DNA of 64,000 nucleotides from Armatimonadota bacterium (GTDB taxonomy: Bacteria; Armatimonadota; Fimbriimonadia; Fimbriimonadales; Fimbriimonadaceae): positions 39,892-103,891 of the forward strand of contig JADFMN010000011.1 in assembly GCA_022563855.1 (NCBI GenBank). The letters are read 5' to 3'. The notes beneath the pieces were generated by a model, which saw nothing but the letters and a program-made list of their open reading frames with translations, ran no database searches and was not told the DNA's origin. This document shows, piece by piece, positions 8,307 to 16,351 of this stretch; the stretch's first letter is position 1; the number at the start of each line of letters is the position of its first letter. The position numbers were made by a program, and so were the translations under genes.

Positions 8307-8395
8307 ACTTAGCGTCACCTCCTGTAGACAAAGATTTGCCGCTGGTTCACCAGTGGCTATATATCTTGACGCCGCGAACCCCGATTTGGTTGCAG

Positions 8396-9103
8396 CTATT
8401 GCCCTGTCGACTTCGCAGATCTCAGGAGTTCTTCGGCAGTATTCTTATCTTTCTTAGCTGCCGACTCTGACATCCTGAGCCCAGCCATCACCTCTTTCAA
8501 CCCGACCGCAACGGTTAGCGACACTTTGCCCGCAGGATCTGTCGCCTTGTTGATCATGAGCACACGTTCACGCTTTTGCCAGAACCAATACGCCACGTCC
8601 TGACCACCAATGGGCGTTGAGGGGAGGCCGAATTCGTCGCGATAAAGCAAGAACTTCTGCTGAACGGTCTCTTCATCGACGCCTTCCCACGTGACCATTG
8701 CCTGCACTACGTGGGAGGCAGCGGCATCATTTCTCGTGTATAGAATCGCCCCAAAGGAGGCGTCGTTCGACTCCCATCCGATCGCGCTGAACTTCTTGCC
8801 AAGGCCTGATGGCAGCGATGTTCTCGGGTACGAACCGGCTGGCGCCTTGAACACCCTTAACGCCTGTGATCTGGAATCGCCGACCGATAGCCTGGCGTCC
8901 CCTTGGATGAGCGCAAGATCGCCATCCACGACCTCTTCATCGTAGGAGATGCTCGGGTCAATCGGTGGCCTAGCCTGCGCTTCTGGCTGATCGCTGACCT
9001 GTTGCGACGGCGACGAGCAGCCAGCCACGAGCAGCAAGACAGCCAGCGCGCTAATCGCCGATCGAAACGATTCTGTATTTCTGTATGCCCGCAGGTGCTT
9101 CAT
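8396..9103 (-). CDS. Hypothetical lipoprotein
   Basis: About 235 residues with a lipoprotein signal (SALAVLLLVAGCSS; lipid-acceptor Cys about residue 28). The mature part has no motif I recognise: an Asp/Glu-rich segment (SYDEEVVDGDLALIQGD), then an alpha/beta-looking region ending in VSLTVAVGLKEVMAGLRMSESAAKK. The 5' end overlaps the end of greA by about 50 bases; ATG 9103 keeps a basic n-region (MKHLRAYRNTESFRS), while 9115 would add four residues. Probably cotranscribed with greA. Confidence 0.7.
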   Translation of the reverse strand: MKHLRAYRNTESFRSAISALAVLLLVAGCSSPSQQVSDQPEAQARPPIDPSISYDEEVVDGDLALIQGDARLSVGDSRSQALRVFKAPAGSYPRTSLPSGLGKKFSAIGWESNDASFGAILYTRNDAAASHVVQAMVTWEGVDEETVQQKFLLYRDEFGLPSTPIGGQDVAYWFWQKRERVLMINKATDPAGKVSLTVAVGLKEVMAGLRMSESAAKKDKNTAEELLRSAKSTGQ

Positions 9104-9524
9104 ATTCGATCTCATCGCCAACTTTCTTTCCGATGAGGGCCGCTCCGAGCGGCGATGTAATGGCGACCATGTCCTCATCAGCCTCGATTTCGAACGATCC
9201 GACGAGCGTTATCGTGATTTCGCCGCTCCGCTTCAAATCAAGAAGCGCCACTTTCGAACCGAGGTGTGCCTTGCCATCAAAGTCTTCGGGGCGCTCTACG
9301 ATCCTGGCCAGCATCACCGCCCTTTCGAGCTGGCCGATTCTGTCGTTCAACCGCTGCTGATTGAGCTTCGCTTCGTGGTACGCGGCGTTCTCCTTCAAGT
9401 CGCCGTGCGCCTTCGCCTCCCGGAGGTTTTGGGCGTTCTTCAGCTTCTCAACCGACTTGAGGTTGTGCAGTTCGGCTTTGAGCTTCTCAAGACCCTCTTG
9501 CGTTAGAAGTACTTCCTCGGACAT
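9051..9524 (-). CDS. greA: Transcription elongation factor GreA
   Basis: 157 residues, family length 158. N-terminal coiled coil (LTQEGLEKLKAELHNLKSVEK, ending in the acidic-tip region) and C-terminal FKBP-like domain (GSKVALLDLKRSGEITITLVGSFEIEADEDMVAITSPLGAALIGKKVGDE). Rescues backtracked RNA polymerase by stimulating transcript cleavage. A TAGAAT on the minus strand (9535-9540) ends ten bases before the ATG, leaving almost no leader and facing the divergent glycosyltransferase promoter. Confidence 0.95.
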   Translation of the reverse strand: MSEEVLLTQEGLEKLKAELHNLKSVEKLKNAQNLREAKAHGDLKENAAYHEAKLNQQRLNDRIGQLERAVMLARIVERPEDFDGKAHLGSKVALLDLKRSGEITITLVGSFEIEADEDMVAITSPLGAALIGKKVGDEIEYEAPAGIQKYRIVSIGD

Positions 9525-9566
9525 GAACGGTGAAATTCTAGCATGGCGGGCTGTATAACTGTTGTC

Positions 9567-10499
9567 GTGGGCCGCATCTCCGTCATCGTCGTGAGCTACA
9601 ACACGCGCGAGCTTCTCGAAAAGTGTCTAGCGACCCTTGGTGAAGCAGACGAGGTTATCGTCGTCGACAACGCCTCGTCGGACGGTAGCCCGGTGATGGT
9701 GCGAGACCGGTTCCCCGCCGTCACACTGATCGAAAACCGCGCCAACAAGGGCTTCGGCGCCGCTAACAATCAAGGTCTTGACGCGATGTCCGGCGAATAC
9801 GCGTTGCTGCTCAACAGTGATGCCGAGGCACGTCCCGGCGCTATCACCCAACTGCGAGAGACGCTGTCGGAGAGCCCTGACATCGTGGCGTGCGGGGGAC
9901 TGCTAGAAAGCGACGATGGCGAGGCGCAAAACTCGTGTGCCGGAAAGCTGACGCTCTGGGCGTTGATCTGCGAGCAAACGCTGTTGGAGAAGGCGCTGCC
10001 AACCTCCAGAATCTTCTCCCCGTACTGGAAGACCGCGACTATCCTGGCGACGAATCCGAGCGGCGCGGTCGACGTCGAGCAGGTCATGGGAGCTTGCCTC
10101 GCTATGAGGCCGCTAGAGAGGTTCGATGAGCGCTTCTTCCTCTACTGCGAAGACACAGAGCTGTGTCGACGGCTTCGGAAACACGGTCGCATCGTGTACG
10201 TGCCAAGGGCGCGATTTGGCCATGCGCTCGGCGCCAGCAGCAAGAGCCGTTGGAAGGCGGTTGCTCGCTACAATCGCGGGAAGGAACTGTACTTCAGCAT
10301 AACGTCCGGGCGTCTCGTGGCCGTACTTGCGTTCACGATCAACCGGCTGGGGGCGCTGCTCAGACTCCTGATTTGGCTGGCGCCGGCCGTGATTACCCTG
10401 GGGTTGGTTGCGAAGTTCAGGAGTCAAACCGGTCTTTTCTGTCGCGTTCTTCTAGCCCCGCTGACAGGTCCGGCTCGTCCGCCTGATACTGAGCAATAA
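9567..10499 (+). CDS. Family 2 glycosyltransferase (rhamnosyltransferase-like)
   Basis: About 310 residues. GT-A fold start ISVIVVSYNTRELLEKCL, then EVIVVDNASSDGS, NKGFGAANNQGL, LLLNSDAEARPGA (DxD-like SDA) and FFLYCEDTELCRRLRKHG. This is the WbbL/rhamnosyltransferase subgroup of GT2, acting at the cytoplasmic membrane on polysaccharide or lipopolysaccharide; the C-terminus has a hydrophobic region (LLRLLIWLAPAVITLGLV). An ATG at 9543 is in frame, but TATAAC (9554-9559) lies seven bases before GTG 9567, so a leaderless GTG start is preferred. Overlaps the convergent exporter ATPase gene by 83 bases. Confidence 0.85.
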   Translation: MGRISVIVVSYNTRELLEKCLATLGEADEVIVVDNASSDGSPVMVRDRFPAVTLIENRANKGFGAANNQGLDAMSGEYALLLNSDAEARPGAITQLRETLSESPDIVACGGLLESDDGEAQNSCAGKLTLWALICEQTLLEKALPTSRIFSPYWKTATILATNPSGAVDVEQVMGACLAMRPLERFDERFFLYCEDTELCRRLRKHGRIVYVPRARFGHALGASSKSRWKAVARYNRGKELYFSITSGRLVAVLAFTINRLGALLRLLIWLAPAVITLGLVAKFRSQTGLFCRVLLAPLTGPARPPDTEQ

Positions 10500-11202
10500 C
10501 GTCGTCGGTCGTGCCGTCAGCCTCGATCCCCCCGTCCTTCAGCCAAAGGCAGCGATCCGCGACCCGGCGGATCGCCCTCATGTCGTGCGAAACGAACAGG
10601 ATGGTTCCACCGCTAGATTTGAATTGGTCGATGTAGTCGAAGCACTTCTTGGCGAACGAGTAGTCGCCGACCGACAGCACCTCGTCAATGATCAGCACTT
10701 CGGCATCGACGTTCGCCGCAATGGCAAACCCGAGCCTTGCCTGCATGCCGCTGGAGTAAGCCCTCACCGGTGCGTCGATGTGGTGCTCCAATTCTGAGAA
10801 CTCGACGATCGCGCCGACGCGCTCCTCTGCCTGTTTGCGCGTCAACCCTAGGATCATTGCGTTGAAGACGATGTTCTCCAGACCGGTCAGGTCAGGATGA
10901 AACCCTGCGCCGAGTTCGAGCAGCGGGCCGATCCGACCCTTCACCTCGATCGTGCCCGCAGTTGGCTTGTACACCCTTGCGATGAGCGACAGCAGCGTGC
11001 TCTTGCCCGCGCCGTTGTGCCCGATGATCGCCGCACACTGGCCTTTCGGAATCTGCAGCGACAGCCCGTCCAGAACCGTTAGCTTTTCGATCTTCGGGCG
11101 GTTCTTCCACCAGAGCAACAGCGTCTTCAACGAGCCGACTCCGCTGTGGCTGAGCAGGAACTCCTTACGCAGATCCTTGAGTTCGATGGCGATTTCGCTC
11201 AT
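10417..11202 (-). CDS. Polysaccharide ABC exporter, ATP-binding protein (Wzt/TagH type)
   Basis: 261 residues. Walker A GHNGAGKST, the subfamily-specific GRIGPLLELGAGFHPDLTGLENI stretch, signature YSSGMQARLGFA, Walker B VLIIDEVLSVGD and H-loop VSHD. Powers export of a lipid-linked polysaccharide with the adjacent permease. It has no C-terminal carbohydrate-binding domain of the long Wzt proteins, so it resembles the short KpsT/TagH form. Start at 11202 gives an ATGA overlap with the permease stop. The last 28 codons overlap the convergent glycosyltransferase gene. Confidence 0.9.
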   Translation of the reverse strand: MSEIAIELKDLRKEFLLSHSGVGSLKTLLLWWKNRPKIEKLTVLDGLSLQIPKGQCAAIIGHNGAGKSTLLSLIARVYKPTAGTIEVKGRIGPLLELGAGFHPDLTGLENIVFNAMILGLTRKQAEERVGAIVEFSELEHHIDAPVRAYSSGMQARLGFAIAANVDAEVLIIDEVLSVGDYSFAKKCFDYIDQFKSSGGTILFVSHDMRAIRRVADRCLWLKDGGIEADGTTDDVIAQYQADEPDLSAGLEERDRKDRFDS

Positions 11203-12074
11203 GGTCGCTCCACAAATTTCCACTTCAGTCGATTGAAGAAGGCGTAGCCCCAGACCAGTGCTCCAAACGACATGGCGACGGTGATGCCGAACAGCACCCA
11301 ATTGAAGTCAAGCGGGGAGATCATCTCCGCTGGCTGTCCAGCCTCGATCGTAATTGAGATCTTGCCGTCTGGAAGCAGCGTCTTGCGATACGCCGTCGAT
11401 AGCATCGCTAGCGGATTCAGGTTGTAGACGTAGTACAGCCACTCTTGTCCGGACGACTTGAACGCGTAGTAGACGGTCTCGGCAAAGTACATGACGGGAG
11501 TGAGAAAGAACATCAGGTACAGACCCACGCCGACTGCGTACTTGACGTCTTCGTAGAACACGTTGAGCGCTGAAATGAAGAACGACATGCCCATGGCCAG
11601 CGCCAAATTGACGAGAAGCAACAGCGGCAGGAATCCGAGCTTCCACGTGAACGGCGAAACCTCGAATCCGCTCTTGGCCCAAACGGCAAAGAGAAACAGG
11701 AAGAACACGCCCAGCGCGAGCAGCAGGTGTATGAAGTTCGCTACGACGCTCGCTATCGGCAGGATTTCACGCGGGAAGTACACCTTCTTGATGATCGGCA
11801 GCGAGATGAGAACCGATTGCGCCGAGTCCATCAGGCACAACTGGAAGAAGATGAACGGCAGGTACACCGCCAGCACCGACGCACTGAAGTTCGGAGTCTC
11901 ATTTCGCAAGAACAGCTTGAAGACTATGGTGATGACGAGCACGGTCGCAAGAGGATTGACCAGCGACCACAAGAAGCCAAGCGCGCTGTTCTTGTACCGA
12001 ATCTTGAGCTCGCGCTCAACCATGGCCCAAAGCAACTCCCGGAACCGCCACAGCTCCTTGAGTTCTGCAAGCAT
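11199..12074 (-). CDS. Polysaccharide ABC exporter permease (ABC-2, Wzm/TagG type)
   Basis: About 291 residues with six predicted membrane helices. The start region RFRELLWAMVERELKIRYKNSALGFLWSLVNPL is the hallmark of Wzm/TagG permeases; the ending FNRLKWKFVERP is also typical. Partner of the ATPase downstream (ATGA overlap). An in-frame TTG at 12086 could add four residues; ATG 12074 is preferred. The upstream FKBP-like gene ends 15 bases before it, so the three form an operon. Confidence 0.9.
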   Translation of the reverse strand: MLAELKELWRFRELLWAMVERELKIRYKNSALGFLWSLVNPLATVLVITIVFKLFLRNETPNFSASVLAVYLPFIFFQLCLMDSAQSVLISLPIIKKVYFPREILPIASVVANFIHLLLALGVFFLFLFAVWAKSGFEVSPFTWKLGFLPLLLLVNLALAMGMSFFISALNVFYEDVKYAVGVGLYLMFFLTPVMYFAETVYYAFKSSGQEWLYYVYNLNPLAMLSTAYRKTLLPDGKISITIEAGQPAEMISPLDFNWVLFGITVAMSFGALVWGYAFFNRLKWKFVERP

Positions 12075-12089
12075 CGAGGTTTTCAATTT

Positions 12090-12491
12090 CTAGCCTTTTA
12101 GCGGGTTGACCCTTACAAGCCTAACAACAACGGTCACGCTGTTTGTTCCAGAATCCTCGCTGCTTGAGATTCCGAACGCACCCCCTGGCCCTGTGACGAC
12201 GCGACTGCCGCCAACTCGCAGACCGTCCACGGCTTTGGTCCAGAACGGTTCTGATACCTCCTGCCCGAGCAAGAACGTGTAAGGCAAGCCACGCATCTCG
12301 CTATCAATGAGCGTTCCGCCGTCCGCATCCTGGACCAAGAAGTGAACGGTGACTCGATCCCCTACTTCGGCTCGGTCGCCGTATCCAGGGGCCGTCGTTT
12401 CGTACGCCAGCGGCGCGAGCACGCTTGGCGTCGGCAACGGCGTCGGCACTTGCAGAGTTGCCAATGCCAGTAGGAAGGTGGAGATCATCAT
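12090..12491 (-). CDS. Exported FKBP-like peptidyl-prolyl isomerase domain protein
   Basis: 133 residues: signal peptide (STFLLALATLQVPTP) and one FKBP-type domain (GDRVTVHFLVQDADGG, DSEMRGLPYTFLLGQ, FWTKAVDGLRVGGSRVV, TVVVRLVRV). The usual IPP.LAYG segment reads GPGGAFG, and several active-site aromatics are not evident, so isomerase activity is uncertain. Likely periplasmic. It is the first gene of the run into the polysaccharide exporter, suggesting a folding or assembly role there, by context only. Confidence 0.7.
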   Translation of the reverse strand: MMISTFLLALATLQVPTPLPTPSVLAPLAYETTAPGYGDRAEVGDRVTVHFLVQDADGGTLIDSEMRGLPYTFLLGQEVSEPFWTKAVDGLRVGGSRVVTGPGGAFGISSSEDSGTNSVTVVVRLVRVNPLKG

Positions 12492-12565
12492 GCCAAGGGA
12501 CGAATCGCAATCGGCAAAAGCGTCAATCTGGCGCCCGGCAAAGGCAGTCGGCTCACGCCGTCAGT

Positions 12566-13516
12566 TTAGCCGCTGGCATTGGTCGGCTCGCGATCAGTTA
12601 TCAACAGATTTGGGAAATTGCAATACGCGATATGGCCGCCGTTGTCGACGAGCTTCGGCTCGCCCACTCTGCACACATCTTGTACGTTTGGGCACCGTCC
12701 TGCGAAGCGGCAGCCGACGATCTTGATCGTAGGATCGGGGACTTCCCCTTCCGCGATATCGGGCAACTCGCCAAGGCGCTCGAGCGTCGGCGCAGAGTCC
12801 AAAAGAGCCTTCGTATACGGGTGCATCGGGGAGTTGAACACCTGCTCCGTCCGCCCGAACTCGACGATTCGCCCCATGTACATAACGGCCATACGGTCCG
12901 CCAAATATCGAACCGTCAACAGATCGTGCGAGATGTAGAGGAACGCGCATCCTCGCTCTGCCTGCAGTTCGCGAAGCAGGTTGAGAATCTGTGCTTGAAT
13001 GCTCAGGTCGAGGGCAGCGGTCGGTTCGTCGCAGATCACCAGCGGAGGACGCAGCGCCAGCGCCCGACCGATCGCCACACGCTGCCTTTCGCCACCGCTG
13101 AGTTGGTGCGGATACCTCTCGGCCATCGTTGGATCGAGGCCGACCTCTGTAAGAAGCCTGGGAACGTCGATCGGTCTGTTCAGCAGCACGCCCGGTTCCG
13201 CGAGAATGCGACCGATCTGCCAGCGCGGGTCGATGCTTGCAAACGGATCTTGCCAGACGATGCCGATCTTTGCCGCCAAGTCCCTCGGCATCCGATTTTG
13301 CTCCTTTCCTTGGAATCGGATGGTTCCGCTGGCGAGCTTCTCAAGGCCGAGGATCGCGACGGCCAAGGTCGTCTTGCCGCATCCTGATTCGCCTACCACG
13401 GCTACCGTCTCCCCGACGTTTACTTCGATAGACACGCCGTCCAGGGCTCGAATCGACCCGCCGGGCGTTTTGAACGAAATCGAAGCGTCCCGAACACTCA
13501 GCAAAGCCTCAGACAT
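12566..13516 (-). CDS. Oligopeptide/dipeptide ABC transporter ATP-binding protein (OppF/DppF type)
   Basis: 316 residues. Walker A GESGCGKTT, Q-loop, signature LSGGERQRVAIGRAL, Walker B LVICDEPTAALD, H-loop ISHDL. The C-terminal oligo_HPY motif (MHPYTKALLDSAP) and the Cys motif (GCRFAGRCPNVQDVC, then CNFP) are diagnostic of the peptide/nickel importer family. No permease is adjacent; the nearest likely partner is the binding lipoprotein at 21,213. ATG follows the nadK stop directly. Confidence 0.9.
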   Translation of the reverse strand: MSEALLSVRDASISFKTPGGSIRALDGVSIEVNVGETVAVVGESGCGKTTLAVAILGLEKLASGTIRFQGKEQNRMPRDLAAKIGIVWQDPFASIDPRWQIGRILAEPGVLLNRPIDVPRLLTEVGLDPTMAERYPHQLSGGERQRVAIGRALALRPPLVICDEPTAALDLSIQAQILNLLRELQAERGCAFLYISHDLLTVRYLADRMAVMYMGRIVEFGRTEQVFNSPMHPYTKALLDSAPTLERLGELPDIAEGEVPDPTIKIVGCRFAGRCPNVQDVCRVGEPKLVDNGGHIAYCNFPNLLITDREPTNASG

Positions 13517-14365
13517 CTAGATCGGCCCTTGGCTCCAAAGCAATCTGTCGGACAGTTTGTCAAAGAAGCTGTTGACATCAGGCGTCAGAAGTTTGGTCGT
13601 CCGGGCCGACATAGTTATGCGGACAAAATCACCCGTCAAAAGGTGCAGCCGACTGTGTCCATCGCATGAGAGCACAGCCTCCTCGCGGGATTCGACTTTG
13701 ATCTCAACAACCGCCTCGGGCTGCAAGATGAGCGAGCGAGCCGAAAGTGTGTGCGGCATGATGGCGGTCAAGATCAGCGCCTTCATCCTCGGATCGACAA
13801 CCGGTCCGCCAGCGGAAAGGTTGTAGGCGGTCGAACCAGTTGGCGTGCTCACCATTACCCCGTCTGCGGGGTAGCGCGATACCTCGCTGCCATCGACATG
13901 AACGTCGAACGTCAGCATGCGCGTGGTTGCAGACCTCTGCACAACCGTCTCGTTCAGCGAATGCAACGTCGCAACGACCGTTCCGTCTCGAACCAGATCG
14001 GTCTGAATCATCATGCGCTCAACGGTGCTCAGCTCTCCCGCAACGTACTTCTTGAGAGCCGCCTCCAGTTCACCCGGCCCGATCTGCGTGACGAAGCCGA
14101 ACCGACCGTATTGGGCGCCGAGGATTGGGGTTCCGGCATCGCCGATCATGTGCGCAGCCTTGATCAGCGTGCCATCGCCGCCTATCGCGATCACAAAATC
14201 AGCTTGGCCAAAGTCGTCTTGAGACACTATCGGCACCTCGATGATGTCTGCCGATTCGCGCTCGGCGCAGACCTCGATGCCGTGGGCTTGCAGCCACATC
14301 ACGGCGTTGCGCGCGGCCTCTACCGCATCCGGACGAAAGAGGTTGACTAGAAGGTGAGCCTTCAA
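13517..14365 (-). CDS. nadK: NAD kinase
   Basis: 282 residues. GGDGT motif in VIAIGGDGTLIKAAH, then NE in HSLNETVVQRS and GSTAYNLSAGGP: the three NAD kinase signatures. Phosphorylates NAD to NADP in the cytoplasm. Start is TTG 14365, which follows the stop of the TPR gene within four bases; the OppF-like ATG follows its own stop immediately, so the three are one transcript. Confidence 0.94.
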   Translation of the reverse strand: MKAHLLVNLFRPDAVEAARNAVMWLQAHGIEVCAERESADIIEVPIVSQDDFGQADFVIAIGGDGTLIKAAHMIGDAGTPILGAQYGRFGFVTQIGPGELEAALKKYVAGELSTVERMMIQTDLVRDGTVVATLHSLNETVVQRSATTRMLTFDVHVDGSEVSRYPADGVMVSTPTGSTAYNLSAGGPVVDPRMKALILTAIMPHTLSARSLILQPEAVVEIKVESREEAVLSCDGHSRLHLLTGDFVRITMSARTTKLLTPDVNSFFDKLSDRLLWSQGPI

Positions 14366-14366
14366 C

Positions 14367-16244
14367 TTAGCCGCCGATGGCCTCCAATCGGTTTAGGTTG
14401 CGCTGTGCGTCTTCAAAGTCAGGTTTGAGTTTCAAGGCTTGCTTCAGAGCGGCGATCGCTTCATCTTTTCGATTCTGTCGCTCGAGGGTAATCGCCAGGT
14501 TGTTGAACGCCGGAGCGAACTTCGGATCGGCTTCGATCGCCTGTCGAAACTTCATCTCAGCGTCCTTCGTCTTCGTCTCGCGCAGCAAGTAAAGACCGAT
14601 GCCGTTCAGTGCGGGAGCGTTCTTCGGAGCGCTGTTCAGGACGTACTGGTATTGGAACCGTGCCGTGTCGAACTCTCGCCTGTTCCAGAGCGCATTCGCC
14701 AGGTCGATTCGCACATCGTGGCGCGCTGGAAACACGTGCAGATAGTCCTTCCACAGATCGACGGACTCGTCGGCGCGCCCCAGCTTTGAGTAGACAGCGG
14801 CAAGATTCAGCTTGGCGTCCGCCGACTTGGGGTTCAGCCCTACCAGCTTTTCAAAGTGCCCGACGGCCTCTTCGTACCGCTCGGAGCGGTATAGCATGAG
14901 CCCGAGGTTGGTGATCGCGTCGATGTCGGTCGGGTCGATCGTCAGCGCCATTCGATAAGCCCGGTCTGCCCCTGCCAGGTTTCCGGCGCGAGCCCGCATG
15001 ACGCCGAGGTTGAACCAGTAAGATGCGTTATCCGACATCGATCCAGACAACGTTTCCAGCATCGCGAGCGCGTCGTCCTGTCGGTCAAGGCGCGAGTACA
15101 CTTCGGACAGCACCAACTTAAACCGGGGATCGTCTTCGCCCTGCTTGAGCGCCATCTCCAAATACGCGACGGCTACGGCAGCCCTGCGGTCCTTAGCGAG
15201 CGCAAGCCCTGCGTTGCGGTTGAACAAGCGGCTCTCCGGCACCATGTCGGCAGCCTTCTTGTAGCTCTCGGCCGCTGACGTTGGCCTGCCCAAGTCTTCG
15301 AACGCCCGACCGAGGTTGTTGTATCCGTATGCATCACGCGGATTGAGCCTCACGCAGTTGCGAAGCGCCTCCACCGCCTCGGTTGGCCGATCGTTCTGCA
15401 GATGGATGCTGCCGATGTTGTACCAAGGTTCCGAAAGCTGCGGCGCCAGCTTGGCGAGGCTTATGTATACGTCGAGCGCCTTGGAGTTGCGCCCGATCTT
15501 CACGTATGCGTTGCCGAGGTTGTTCAACACCTCTAGATCGTTCGGACGCACCGATCGAGCCGTCTCTAAAACCTTCACGGCGTCTTCAGCGCGCCCTCCT
15601 TGCAAGTACAGGAAGCCGACCCAAGAGAGGGCGACGTCGTTTTGTGGATCGACGACCAATAGCCTTTCGTAAATCGGCAGCGCGTCAAGCCTTCGATCAA
15701 GGCGGATGTACGCCGACGCCAGATTCATCATCACGAGGGCGTTCTTAGGATCAAGCTCGTGCGCGGCAGCCAGTGCGTCGGCTGCGGATGACACTTCGTT
15801 CGTCCGCAAGTACAGCGATCCCAGGCTGCTCAAGTAATCCGCGTTTTTCGGATCCTGTTTGATGAGGAACTCGAACACCTCGATCGCATCGTCTTGCATG
15901 CCCGAACGCGTGTATGCGATGGCCAGGTCATGACGAAGCGTTGGCTCCTCGGGTCGCAGTCGGACAGCCTGTCTCAGAAGCGGAATCGCCTTGTCCGGAT
16001 GGCCTTCGACCAAGTACACGTAACCGAGCCAGGCAACGACGTCGTGGTTCTCGGAGTCTCGCCTGTACAGCTCCTCGAGCGCCTTGATCGCGATCTCTAT
16101 CTTCCCCGCCTTGTAATCTTCGACCGCCGCGACGACCTCTTCCTCGACAGATCTGACTACCGGAGGTTCTTGCTGACCAAAGGAGACAGCAGACAGCACG
16201 GCCAACGATAGCCCGACCGCAAGTTTACACATCAGTTTTTTCAT
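14367..16244 (-). CDS. Exported TPR repeat protein
   Basis: 625 residues: signal peptide (KLMCKLAVGLSLAVLSAVSFGQ) followed by about fifteen tetratricopeptide repeats to the C-terminus (recurring WLGYVYL, LGNAYVKIG, YNNLGRAFEDLGRP, FNNLAITLERQNRKDEAI). No enzymatic domain. Likely a periplasmic scaffold; partners unknown. ATG 16244 is chosen because the signal peptide begins there; GTG 16253 is possible. Confidence 0.85.
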   Translation of the reverse strand: MKKLMCKLAVGLSLAVLSAVSFGQQEPPVVRSVEEEVVAAVEDYKAGKIEIAIKALEELYRRDSENHDVVAWLGYVYLVEGHPDKAIPLLRQAVRLRPEEPTLRHDLAIAYTRSGMQDDAIEVFEFLIKQDPKNADYLSSLGSLYLRTNEVSSAADALAAAHELDPKNALVMMNLASAYIRLDRRLDALPIYERLLVVDPQNDVALSWVGFLYLQGGRAEDAVKVLETARSVRPNDLEVLNNLGNAYVKIGRNSKALDVYISLAKLAPQLSEPWYNIGSIHLQNDRPTEAVEALRNCVRLNPRDAYGYNNLGRAFEDLGRPTSAAESYKKAADMVPESRLFNRNAGLALAKDRRAAVAVAYLEMALKQGEDDPRFKLVLSEVYSRLDRQDDALAMLETLSGSMSDNASYWFNLGVMRARAGNLAGADRAYRMALTIDPTDIDAITNLGLMLYRSERYEEAVGHFEKLVGLNPKSADAKLNLAAVYSKLGRADESVDLWKDYLHVFPARHDVRIDLANALWNRREFDTARFQYQYVLNSAPKNAPALNGIGLYLLRETKTKDAEMKFRQAIEADPKFAPAFNNLAITLERQNRKDEAIAALKQALKLKPDFEDAQRNLNRLEAIGG

Positions 16245-16351
16245 CGTTTCCACCCAACGGGCTGCCCTCTATAACTCAAATCGATCAATCAACACAGATT
16301 CTCTCCGCCCATAGTGTATACGATTCTGTCCGCACAGTATGCGTACTTGAC

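Noticed and set aside
8315..8323. Plus-strand TCACCTCCT resembling the 3' end of 16S rRNA
   Set aside because: No other 16S sequence is present; it is simply the complement of the minus-strand Shine-Dalgarno AGGAGGTGA.
12425..13387. 320-codon plus-strand frame opposite the OppF-like ATPase
   Set aside because: Shadow of a gene with intact Walker and signature motifs; composition is Arg-rich noise.
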